Assembly (NCBI GenBank): GCA_016936035.1
Contig: JAFGPU010000168.1
Span: forward strand, 1-8,495
Direction: 5' to 3'
Length of the DNA stretch: 8,495 bases
DNA from: Acidimicrobiales bacterium
GTDB lineage: Bacteria > Actinomycetota > Acidimicrobiia > Acidimicrobiales > VFJN01
Part shown: in pieces, positions 1-5,119 of the stretch
How positions within the stretch are numbered: the stretch's first letter is position 1
How the letters are laid out: every line of letters starts with the position of its first letter
Notes under the pieces: generated by a model
Database searches by the model: none
Told to the model about the DNA's origin: nothing
What the model saw: only the letters and a program-made list of their open reading frames with translations
Translations under genes and position numbers: made by a program

Positions 1-181
1 GGTCCGCTGCAAGGTCCAGGGCGGGGTGGAGTACTGGTCCGACCAGGAGATCCTCGAGGGCGACGAGTACGACCGCATCTGGGCGCTGCTCACCGCCGAC
101 CGTGCCTGGTACGACACGTACCAGGGCAAGACAGAGCGGCGCATCCCGCTCGTGCGGCTGCCCGAGACGCGCACCGTCTGA
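1..181 (+). CDS. C-terminal part of a DUF385/Ddn-family F420-dependent nitroreductase-like oxidoreductase (5' truncated)
   Basis: An open frame runs from the window edge (first full codon at base 2) to TGA at 179-181, giving 59 residues. The translated tail contains DEYDRIWALLTADRAWY followed by TYQGKTERRIPLVRL. This matches the usual C-terminus of the deazaflavin (F420)-dependent nitroreductase / DUF385 family, where a short acidic helix with a tryptophan is followed by a Y-Q-x-x-T-x-R-x-IP-V-x-x-L strand. Family members are small split beta-barrel proteins that bind reduced F420 and reduce quinones, nitro compounds or other electrophiles. The cofactor-binding part lies outside the window, so substrate and activity cannot be judged. 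The gene is convergent with the SDR gene that ends at 239. Family recognition rests on the tail alone. Confidence 0.72.
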   Translation, partial: VRCKVQGGVEYWSDQEILEGDEYDRIWALLTADRAWYDTYQGKTERRIPLVRLPETRTV

Positions 182-187
182 CCACGT

Positions 188-214
188 CGACGCGCCGTAC
201 GGCCGACGGCGTCG
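188..214. terminator. possible bidirectional hairpin between convergent genes
   Basis: The 57-bp gap between the convergent stops (181 and 239) contains CGACGC (188-193) and its complement GCGTCG (209-214), enclosing the palindrome GCCGTACGGC (194-203). Either element could fold in both directions. There is no T-tract, so this is only a plausible shared terminator. Confidence 0.3.
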
Positions 215-238
215 TCGGTCGGGACGTCGGACGCATCG

Positions 239-1177
239 TCACGGCTCGAGCGAGAACGGCTCCTTGCCCATCTGGTCGCGCACCGTGACGACGGGCGGGT
301 TCGTGAGGCTGCGCCGCTGCCAGTTGGCGCCGTCGACCACGAGTGTGTGGCCCGAGACGAACCGGGCGTAGGGCGAGGCCAGGAACGTGGCGGCCCAGCC
401 CAGCTCGCGCAGGCGGCCGACCCGCAGCGCGGGCTGGCACGCGTCCTTCTCGTGGGTGCGGTCGAGGTTCCCCCGGATGTCGGCGGTCATGTCCTCGTGC
501 GGGAAGAGGCCGGGCACCAGGCCGTTCACCTGGATGCCGTACGGGCCCCACTCGACCGCCAGGGTCTCGACCATGTTCTTCACGCCCGCCTTGGCGGCCG
601 CGCTGTGGGCGAAGCCGGGCCCGCCGGTCCACGCGTAGGACGCGCCGATGTTGACGATCGACCCCGGCGTGCCGGCGGCCAGGTGACGGCGGGCGAACTC
701 GCGGGCGCAGAAGAAGGTGCCGTTCAAGGTGATGTCGACGACCGTGCGCCAGGCGTTGGGGCTCATGTCCTCGGCGGGCACCGGGAAGTTGGCGGCGGCG
801 TTGTTCACCAGCACGCCGGGCAGGCCTGCGGACTGCTCGACGGTGTCGAACGCAGCGGCGACCTGGTCGGGATCGCGGATGTCGCACGTGGCGGTGACGA
901 CCGTGGCGCCCGACGCCTCGAGCGCGGTGCGCCCGGCCTCGAGGTGCTCGGGCTTCCGGCTGGCGATGGCCAGGGTGGCGCCGAGCCGGGCGAACTCGGT
1001 GGCGGTCGCCAGGCCGAGGCCGGTGCCTCCGCCCGTGACCAGCACGGTCGTACCGGCGAAGGTTCCGTCGGGGAGGGCGCTGGCGCCGAGCGGCGGCGGC
1101 TCGGGCAGGCCGGCGGCCGCAGCGGCGGGGGTCGTGGGGGCGGCGGTCGCGAGGGCCGGGCGGTCGGGTGCGGTCAC
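239..1177 (-). CDS. SDR oxidoreductase of the 2,4-dienoyl-CoA reductase type
   Basis: This 312-residue Rossmann-fold short-chain dehydrogenase starts at GTG 1177, with GGGGAG about five bases upstream. A disordered Ala/Pro-rich leader (about 1-36) precedes the dinucleotide motif TGGGTGLG (48-55), then IASRK (71-75), CDIRDPD (98-104), NNAAANF (125-131) and MSPNAW (138-143). The classical YxxxK tyrosine is replaced by serine: S192-A-A-A-K196. A tyrosine, Y181, lies exactly 11 residues before that serine, and N130 lies 51 before the tyrosine. As I recall it, human mitochondrial DECR1 has the same spacing (N148, Y199, S210, K214). That enzyme uses NADPH to reduce 2,4-dienoyl-CoA during beta-oxidation of polyunsaturated fatty acids. 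The gene follows the crotonase stop by one base, so the two are almost certainly co-transcribed and coupled. SDR membership is certain. The dienoyl-CoA reductase call is strong by motif, but the physiological substrate (fatty acid, sterol side chain or other acyl-CoA) is unknown. Confidence 0.87.
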   Translation of the reverse strand: MTAPDRPALATAAPTTPAAAAAGLPEPPPLGASALPDGTFAGTTVLVTGGGTGLGLATATEFARLGATLAIASRKPEHLEAGRTALEASGATVVTATCDIRDPDQVAAAFDTVEQSAGLPGVLVNNAAANFPVPAEDMSPNAWRTVVDITLNGTFFCAREFARRHLAAGTPGSIVNIGASYAWTGGPGFAHSAAAKAGVKNMVETLAVEWGPYGIQVNGLVPGLFPHEDMTADIRGNLDRTHEKDACQPALRVGRLRELGWAATFLASPYARFVSGHTLVVDGANWQRRSLTNPPVVTVRDQMGKEPFSLEP

Positions 1178-1178
1178 G

Positions 1179-1961
1179 TCAGCTCCCCGTGTAGACCGGG
1201 CTGCGGTCCTCGGCCCGGGCGGCGCGCATCTCGGCGTAGTCGTCCGAGCGGTTGACGAAGGTCTGGGCGATCAGCTCCTCGGCCATCGACGAGCGGACCT
1301 CCGGTTCGGCCAGGTGGGCGATGACCCGCCGCGCCATCTTCACCGTGACGGCGGGTGCGGCCGCGATCTTGTTCGCCATCTCGAGCACGGTGTCGTCGAG
1401 GTCGTCGGGTGGGACCACCCGCGACACGATGCCGTGGCCGTACGCCTCGGCGGCGTCCATCGGCCGGCCGGTGAGCACGAGGTCGCTGGCCACGCCGTGC
1501 CCGCAGATCTGGAAGAGGCGCCCGACCCCTCCCGTGTCGGGGATCACCCCGTGGGCGACCTCGGGCAGCATGAACCGGGCGTCGTCGGCGGCGACCCGGA
1601 TGTCGCACAGCAGCGCCCGCTGGAACGACGCCCCGATCGACCACCCGCGGTGCGCGACGAGGACGGGCGCGTCCAGGTCGAAGAGCTGCTGGATGCCCCG
1701 GTGGCCGCGCCGCATGAGCTCGTGGTGGCTGAGGTCGACCTCGCCGCCGCCGATGGCGCCGACGTCGCGACCGGACGAGAACGATCGGCCCTCGGCCCGC
1801 CACACGACGGCGCGCACGTCGGCTCGCTCGCGCAGCTCGCCCAGGATCTCGAACAGGCGCAGGTCCATCGCGTCGTCGAAGGCGTTGTGCTTGTCGGGGT
1901 TGTCGTTGGTGATGACGGCGACCGGGCCGTCGACCTCCAGGCGGACACGTGGATCGCTCAC
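1179..1961 (-). CDS. Crotonase/enoyl-CoA hydratase-isomerase family protein, possibly a dienoyl-CoA isomerase
   Basis: This 260-residue crotonase-fold protein begins at GTG 1961, behind a G/A-rich SD (GGGAGGGAG) a few bases upstream. An ATG at 2000 would add 13 unconserved residues and lie upstream of that SD, so I prefer 1961. Oxyanion-hole segments are FSSGRDVGAI (about 61-70) and GWSIGASF (about 106-113). The position of hydratase Glu144 (rat numbering) is Gln114. The Glu164 position is kept as E134 in LPEVAHG, and an aspartate, D142 in IPDTGG, sits eight residues later. Mammalian delta3,5-delta2,4-dienoyl-CoA isomerase has the same E-plus-eight-D arrangement (Glu196/Asp204, from memory). 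Loss of Glu144 argues against an ordinary hydratase. The gene heads an operon with the dienoyl-CoA reductase-like SDR, which supports a role with unsaturated acyl-CoAs. Family certain; exact reaction inferred. Confidence 0.88.
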   Translation of the reverse strand: MSDPRVRLEVDGPVAVITNDNPDKHNAFDDAMDLRLFEILGELRERADVRAVVWRAEGRSFSSGRDVGAIGGGEVDLSHHELMRRGHRGIQQLFDLDAPVLVAHRGWSIGASFQRALLCDIRVAADDARFMLPEVAHGVIPDTGGVGRLFQICGHGVASDLVLTGRPMDAAEAYGHGIVSRVVPPDDLDDTVLEMANKIAAAPAVTVKMARRVIAHLAEPEVRSSMAEELIAQTFVNRSDDYAEMRAARAEDRSPVYTGS

Positions 1962-1999
1962 CTGGGCTCCCTCCCTCCCCGCGGTGCGGGCTCCGCACA

Positions 2000-2011
2000 C
2001 GTGCTAGCACG
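2000..2011. promoter_or_regulatory. perfect 12-bp palindrome in the divergent intergenic region
   Basis: CGTGCTAGCACG is its own reverse complement and sits between the divergent operons, 39 bp upstream of the crotonase GTG and about 100 bp upstream of the Zn-ribbon ATG. A related half-site in inverse orientation, GTGTGCTGGC, lies at 2047-2056 and matches GCTAGCACGC (2003-2012) at 8 of 10 positions when reversed. The location and symmetry suit a dimeric repressor such as the TetR regulators that often control lipid catabolic operons, but no regulator gene is visible here. Confidence 0.4.
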
Positions 2012-2020
2012 CGACCGGGT

Positions 2021-2050
2021 GGGACAGCGCGCCCGGCCCACCGTTAGTGT
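2021..2050 (+). promoter_or_regulatory. candidate sigma-70-type promoter for the DUF35/thiolase operon
   Basis: GGGACA (2021-2026) resembles a -35 box, and TAGTGT (2045-2050) fits the actinobacterial TANNNT -10 with an 18-bp spacer. The -10 overlaps the possible half-site at 2047-2056, so a repressor there could block it. Transcription would start near 2057, giving a leader of about 57 nt before the ATG at 2114. The Zn-ribbon gene has a strong SD, AGGGAGGA (2098-2105), eight bases before its start. Confidence 0.33.
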
Positions 2051-2113
2051 GCTGGCCGGCTGGGTCGTGCCACCGGTGCGCGCAGCGGGACCCGTGCAGG
2101 GAGGACCAGTCGG

Positions 2114-2518
2114 ATGCAGCAACGAACACCGATCGTCGACTACCTGGTGCTGGACGGCGATCCGCACCTGGTGGCCAGCGAGTGCGAGCAGTGCGGGGCC
2201 CGGTACTTCGACCGCCGCAACGCCTGTGCCGCGTGCGGCGCCGCCGGGGGGTTCCGGCAGGTGGCGATCGACCGCCAGGGCGAGCTGCGGGCGTTCACCA
2301 TCGTGTCCATGGCGGCGCCGGGCATCGACGTGCCGTTCGTGGCTGGCGTCGTCGACTGCGGGGGCACGACCGTGCGGGCCAACGTGGTCAACACCCCGCC
2401 CGATCCCGATCACGTGCGGCTGGGCATGAAGCTGCGCCTCGCCACCTTCCCGCTGGGGACCGACAGTGCCGGCACCGAGGCCGTCGGCTTCGGCTTCGAA
2501 CCGCTGGAGCAGAGCTGA
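2114..2518 (+). CDS. Zn-ribbon / OB-fold DUF35 protein, thiolase partner
   Basis: This 134-residue protein begins with an N-terminal segment and a rubredoxin-like zinc ribbon whose ligands are C24-x-x-C27 and C38-x-x-C41. A beta-rich OB-fold follows from about residue 48 to 130, ending with the typical GFGFEP strand. This is the standard architecture of DUF35/'OB-fold domain-containing' proteins. In known actinobacterial and archaeal cases they bind SCP2-type thiolases, aldolases or HMG-CoA synthase and help channel acyl-CoA intermediates. Here the gene overlaps the thiolase gene by one base (TGATG at 2516-2520). That implies translational coupling and a stoichiometric complex with the thiolase. 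Length and cysteine spacing are normal. The start is well set by the SD at 2098-2105. Confidence 0.9.
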   Translation: MQQRTPIVDYLVLDGDPHLVASECEQCGARYFDRRNACAACGAAGGFRQVAIDRQGELRAFTIVSMAAPGIDVPFVAGVVDCGGTTVRANVVNTPPDPDHVRLGMKLRLATFPLGTDSAGTEAVGFGFEPLEQS

Positions 2519-3726
2519 TGGCAGACACCGTGTGGATCCTCGGGATCACGATGACGAAGTTCGGCAAGCACCCCGACGCCGACACCGTCGACCTGGCCGC
2601 CGAGGCGGCCCTCGGGGCGCTGGCCGACGGTGGGGTGACCATCGAGGACGTGGACGTCCTGGCCGCCGGCAACCTGCTGGGGGCCGGCGCCGGCATCGGC
2701 CAGCAGCTCCAGAAGCAGATCGGTCAGACGGGCATCCCCGTGTACAACGTCGCCAACGCCTGCGCCACCGGCGCCACGGCGCTGCGCACGGCGGTGATGG
2801 CCATCAAGGCCGGTGAGGCCGACGTCGGGCTGGCCGTCGGCGTCGAGAAGCTGGCGGGTGCCGGCCTGCTCGCCGGCGGCACCCGGGCCGGCGACAGCGA
2901 CACCTGGCAGCCGCGGGGCCGGTACGGGGCGGTGGCGGCGCTCGACGGGCGGGTCGGCACCGAGACGATGCCCGGCGTGTTCGCGCAGGTGGGCATGCAG
3001 TACCTCCACGAGCACCGCTACGGCGGCACCCCGCTCGAGCTGTTCGCGCGGATCTCCGAGAAGAACCACGCGCACTCGACCCTCAACCCGCTGGCCGCGT
3101 ACACCAAGGCCATGAGCCTCGAGCAGATCATGGGCGACCTGATGATCGCCTACCCCAACACCCGACCGATGTGCTCGGCCAACTGCGACGGGGCGGCGGC
3201 CGCGGTGGTCGTGTCCGATGCCACGCTGAAGACGCTCTCGCGGGAGCAGCAGCGCCGGGCGGTGAAGATCTCGGCCAGCGTGCTCACCAGCGATCCCTGG
3301 CAGGAGGGCTGCCAGGTGCTGCCCGACGTCAACACGCTGACCCGCTCCGCCGCCCGGCAGGCCTACGAGCAGGCGGGCGTCGGGCCGGACGACCTCGACC
3401 TGGTCGAGCTGCACGACTGCTTCGCGACCGCCGAGCTGGTGCACTACGACAACCTCGGCCTGTGCGAGGAGGGCGGCGCGGTCGACTTCCTCGAGTCGGG
3501 TGCCCCGTACCGCGACGGTCGGATGCCGGTGAACGTCTCCGGTGGGCTGCAGTCCAAGGGCCATCCCATCGCCGCCACGGGCATCGCCAACATCTGGGAG
3601 GTGTGCCACCACCTGCGGGGCGAGGCGGGGCCCCGCCAGATCGAGGGCGCTCGCGTCGGGCTCGCCCACGTGATCGGCCTGGGCAGCGCGTGCGGGGTGC
3701 ACATCCTGGAGCGCTCGGCGGCCTGA
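2518..3726 (+). CDS. SCP2-type thiolase (acetyl-CoA acyltransferase family)
   Basis: This 402-residue protein begins at ATG 2518 inside the TGATG overlap with the DUF35 gene. It shows the SCP-x/SCP2 thiolase hallmarks: nucleophilic cysteine C82 in NACATG (80-85), HDCF (299-302) in a conserved loop, the catalytic histidine motif GHPIAATG (348-355, H349) and a C-terminal GSACG (389-393, C392). Because both cysteines and the histidine are present, it should be a working thiolase. That separates it from Ltp2-like aldolases, where the catalytic residues have degenerated. The expected reaction is CoA-dependent cleavage of a 3-ketoacyl-CoA, with the DUF35 protein as partner. The context (dienoyl-CoA reductase-like SDR and crotonase in the divergent operon) points to chain shortening of an unsaturated or branched lipid acyl-CoA. 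The open frame extends upstream to 2047 without a stop, but that part overlaps the DUF35 gene and is not coding. Confidence 0.92.
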   Translation: MADTVWILGITMTKFGKHPDADTVDLAAEAALGALADGGVTIEDVDVLAAGNLLGAGAGIGQQLQKQIGQTGIPVYNVANACATGATALRTAVMAIKAGEADVGLAVGVEKLAGAGLLAGGTRAGDSDTWQPRGRYGAVAALDGRVGTETMPGVFAQVGMQYLHEHRYGGTPLELFARISEKNHAHSTLNPLAAYTKAMSLEQIMGDLMIAYPNTRPMCSANCDGAAAAVVVSDATLKTLSREQQRRAVKISASVLTSDPWQEGCQVLPDVNTLTRSAARQAYEQAGVGPDDLDLVELHDCFATAELVHYDNLGLCEEGGAVDFLESGAPYRDGRMPVNVSGGLQSKGHPIAATGIANIWEVCHHLRGEAGPRQIEGARVGLAHVIGLGSACGVHILERSAA

Positions 3727-3753
3727 CCCGCCCGCCTGACCCGCCCGCCTGAC
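3721..3753 (+). repeat. 13-bp tandem repeat carrying the thiolase stop codon (2.5 copies)
   Basis: The unit GCCTGACCCGCCC occurs at 3721-3733 and 3734-3746, followed by a partial GCCTGAC at 3747-3753. Each copy contains TGA. The first (3724-3726) is the thiolase stop. Because 13 is not a multiple of three, the TGAs at 3724, 3737 and 3750 fall in three different frames. Likely a slippage duplication. Confidence 0.85.
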
Positions 3754-3775
3754 GGTTTCGGCCCCGCCCGGGCAC

Positions 3776-3805
3776 CGGCCGCTCACCCGCGAAGGTCAGC
3801 GGCCG
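3776..3805 (+). terminator. hairpin downstream of the thiolase, possible terminator
   Basis: CGGCCGCT (3776-3783) pairs with AGCGGCCG (3798-3805). After one C-C mismatch, ACC/GGT can extend the stem to a six-base loop. It lies about 50 bp after the thiolase stop and before the protease gene. No U-run follows, as is common in high-GC actinobacteria, so termination is plausible but not shown. Confidence 0.4.
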
Positions 3806-3807
3806 CA

Positions 3808-3821
3808 CGGTCCTTCGTCCC
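3808..3821. promoter_or_regulatory. weak DosR/DevR-like box upstream of the protease gene
   Basis: The bases CGGTCCTTCGTCCC resemble the DosR/DevR core GGGACNNNNGTCCC at most positions, with an intact GTCCC right half and an imperfect left half. The centre is about 63 bp before the ATG. If CAGACT (3845-3850) serves as a poor -10, the box would be centred near -42, where DosR activates. The M. tuberculosis CBS-domain site-2 protease Rv2625c belongs to the DosR regulon (from memory). This is a hint only. Confidence 0.25.
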
Positions 3822-3854
3822 TTGGCGTCTGCGGGCCCGGCCCCCAGACTGGTC

Positions 3855-3878
3855 TCAGGGGAGGAGGTCGACCCCTGA
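3855..3878 (+). promoter_or_regulatory. hairpin presenting the Shine-Dalgarno of the protease gene
   Basis: TCAGGGG (3855-3861) is complementary to CCCCTGA (3872-3878). The ten-base loop AGGAGGTCGA (3862-3871) contains an almost perfect anti-16S sequence, AGGAGGT, and the last stem base is the A of the ATG start. The SD is thus in the loop while the start codon edge is in the stem. Confidence 0.55.
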
Positions 3879-5053
3879 TGAACGAGGACATCCGGTTCGG
3901 ACGGATCGCCGGCATCGCCGTCGGCGCCAGCTGGTCGCTGCTGGTGGTGATCATGCTGATCACCTGGACGGTCGCCGTGGGCGTGCTCCCGGAGGGCGAG
4001 GGCGACTACCCGACGGGCGTGTACTGGGCGGTCGCTGCTGTCACGGCCGTGGCGTTCCTGGCATCGCTGCTGGCGCACGAGATGGCGCACGCCGTCGTCG
4101 CCCGCTCGCTGGGCATGCCTGTGGAGGGCATCACCCTGTGGATGTTCGGGGGCGTGTCGCGCCTCGGCGGCGACGCACCCGACGCGCGGTCCGAGCTGCG
4201 CATGGCCGTGGTCGGGCCGCTCACCAGCCTCGCACTGGGCATCGTGATGATCGTCCTGGCGGTGGCGCTCGCCGCGGTCGACGCGCCGTGGATCGCGGTC
4301 GATGCGATCGCGTGGTTGGGCGTCATGAACGTGGCGCTCGCCGTGTTCAACATGCTGCCGGCGTTCCCGCTCGACGGGGGCCGCGTGCTGCGTGCCGCAC
4401 TGTGGATGCGCAGTCGTGACAAGCGCCGGGCCACCAGGGTCGCCTCGGGTGCCGGCGTCGCCTTCGGGTACGGGCTGATGGCGCTCGGTGCGCTCAGCTT
4501 CATCGGTGGCATGGGCGTCGGCGGGGTGTGGCTCCTGTTCCTGGGATGGATCGTCCTCGAGGCCGCCCGGGCCGAGCTCGCCGGCTTCGAGATGCGCATG
4601 CTGCTGGGCGACACCCGGGTCGCGGAGGTGATGACGCCCGATCCGATCACCGTGCCCACCGGGTTGACGGTCGACGCTCTGGCGCACGACTACGTGGCAC
4701 GGCACCGCTGCTCGGCGTTCCCGGTCGTCCGGGGTGACGGCGCCCCGGTGGGGCTGGTCAGCCTCAGCGGTGTGCGCGAGGTCCCCGAGGCCGACCGGTC
4801 CACCACCGCGGTCGACGACGTCGCCCGGCCGATCGCGCAGGTCGTGACCGCTCGCCCCGACGAGCGCGTCGTCGACGTGATGGGGCGGTTCACGCCCGGC
4901 ACCGGCCGCCGCGCCCTCGTGCTCGACGACCAGGGGCACACGGTCGGCATCGTCACGTCGAGCGACGTGGAGCGCGCCCTGGCCGTCGCGCACGCGGCGC
5001 GCCCGGAGGCGGCCGAGGTCCCCCCGTACCCGGTCGCACGCCACGGCTCCTGA
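3878..5053 (+). CDS. Site-2 protease (M50) with C-terminal CBS domain pair
   Basis: This 391-residue integral membrane zinc metalloprotease starts at ATG 3878 behind AGGAGGT. The order is: helix 1 (about 15-36); a helix carrying the zinc motif HEMAH (67-71, H67, E68, H71); a GGVSRLGG segment (91-98); a helix 110-133; a helix 139-160 leading into the third zinc-ligand motif [12 protein letters not shown] (158-169, D166); then helices about 190-210 and 213-228. Two CBS motifs follow, about 246-300 and 313-368, preceded by [12 protein letters not shown]. This matches the CBS-type M50B family that includes mycobacterial Rip3/Rv2625c. Such proteases cleave substrates within the membrane, and the CBS pair probably senses an adenine nucleotide. 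All catalytic residues are present, so it should be active. Its substrate (for example an anti-sigma factor) is unknown. It follows the thiolase by 151 bp and seems separately transcribed. Confidence 0.92.
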   Translation: MNEDIRFGRIAGIAVGASWSLLVVIMLITWTVAVGVLPEGEGDYPTGVYWAVAAVTAVAFLASLLAHEMAHAVVARSLGMPVEGITLWMFGGVSRLGGDAPDARSELRMAVVGPLTSLALGIVMIVLAVALAAVDAPWIAVDAIAWLGVMNVALAVFNMLPAFPLDGGRVLRAALWMRSRDKRRATRVASGAGVAFGYGLMALGALSFIGGMGVGGVWLLFLGWIVLEAARAELAGFEMRMLLGDTRVAEVMTPDPITVPTGLTVDALAHDYVARHRCSAFPVVRGDGAPVGLVSLSGVREVPEADRSTTAVDDVARPIAQVVTARPDERVVDVMGRFTPGTGRRALVLDDQGHTVGIVTSSDVERALAVAHAARPEAAEVPPYPVARHGS

Positions 5054-5085
5054 GCGGCTCTCAGCGGGGCGGCGCCGGGCCGTGG
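5041..5085 (+). terminator. possible structured RNA/terminator at the end of the protease gene
   Basis: CCACGGC (5041-5047) can pair with GCCGTGG (5079-5085). A nested CTGAG (5050-5054) / CTCAG (5060-5064) hairpin with a five-base loop covers the protease stop codon (5051-5053). There is no U-tract. It may act as a weak terminator before the hydrolase gene, or be chance in GC-rich DNA. Confidence 0.28.
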
Positions 5086-5112
5086 TTGGAACAGCGGTCG
5101 GTGGGGTATCGC
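5086..5112 (+). promoter_or_regulatory. candidate promoter immediately upstream of the lipoprotein hydrolase
   Basis: TTGGAA (5086-5091) and TATCGC (5107-5112) are separated by 15 bp. The second element ends seven bases before the ATG at 5120. No convincing SD precedes that ATG; the closest G-run (GTGGGG) is too far upstream. This arrangement is what a leaderless transcript would need. The -10 lacks the final T and the spacer is short, so confidence is low. Confidence 0.25.
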
Positions 5113-5119
5113 GGTCGCC

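Noticed and set aside
182..238. Hidden small gene between the convergent genes at 181 and 239
   Set aside because: Only 57 bp, with no SD-linked start in either direction. The inverted repeats are better explained as a shared terminator.
239..1177. SDR as a catalytically dead pseudoenzyme because YxxxK is missing
   Set aside because: The tyrosine is moved 11 residues upstream exactly as in 2,4-dienoyl-CoA reductases, with the lysine and asparagine kept.
1962..2000. N-terminal extension of the crotonase to ATG 2000
   Set aside because: The 13 extra residues are unconserved and encoded upstream of a strong SD that serves GTG 1961.
717..2429. 570-codon open frame on the plus strand across the SDR, crotonase and DUF35 genes
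   Set aside because: It overlaps three well-supported genes in other frames or on the other strand, and its translation has no domain features.
2047..2517. Upstream in-frame extension of the thiolase
   Set aside because: It overlaps the whole DUF35 gene in another frame and encodes Arg-rich junk. Homology and the TGATG coupling put the start at 2518.
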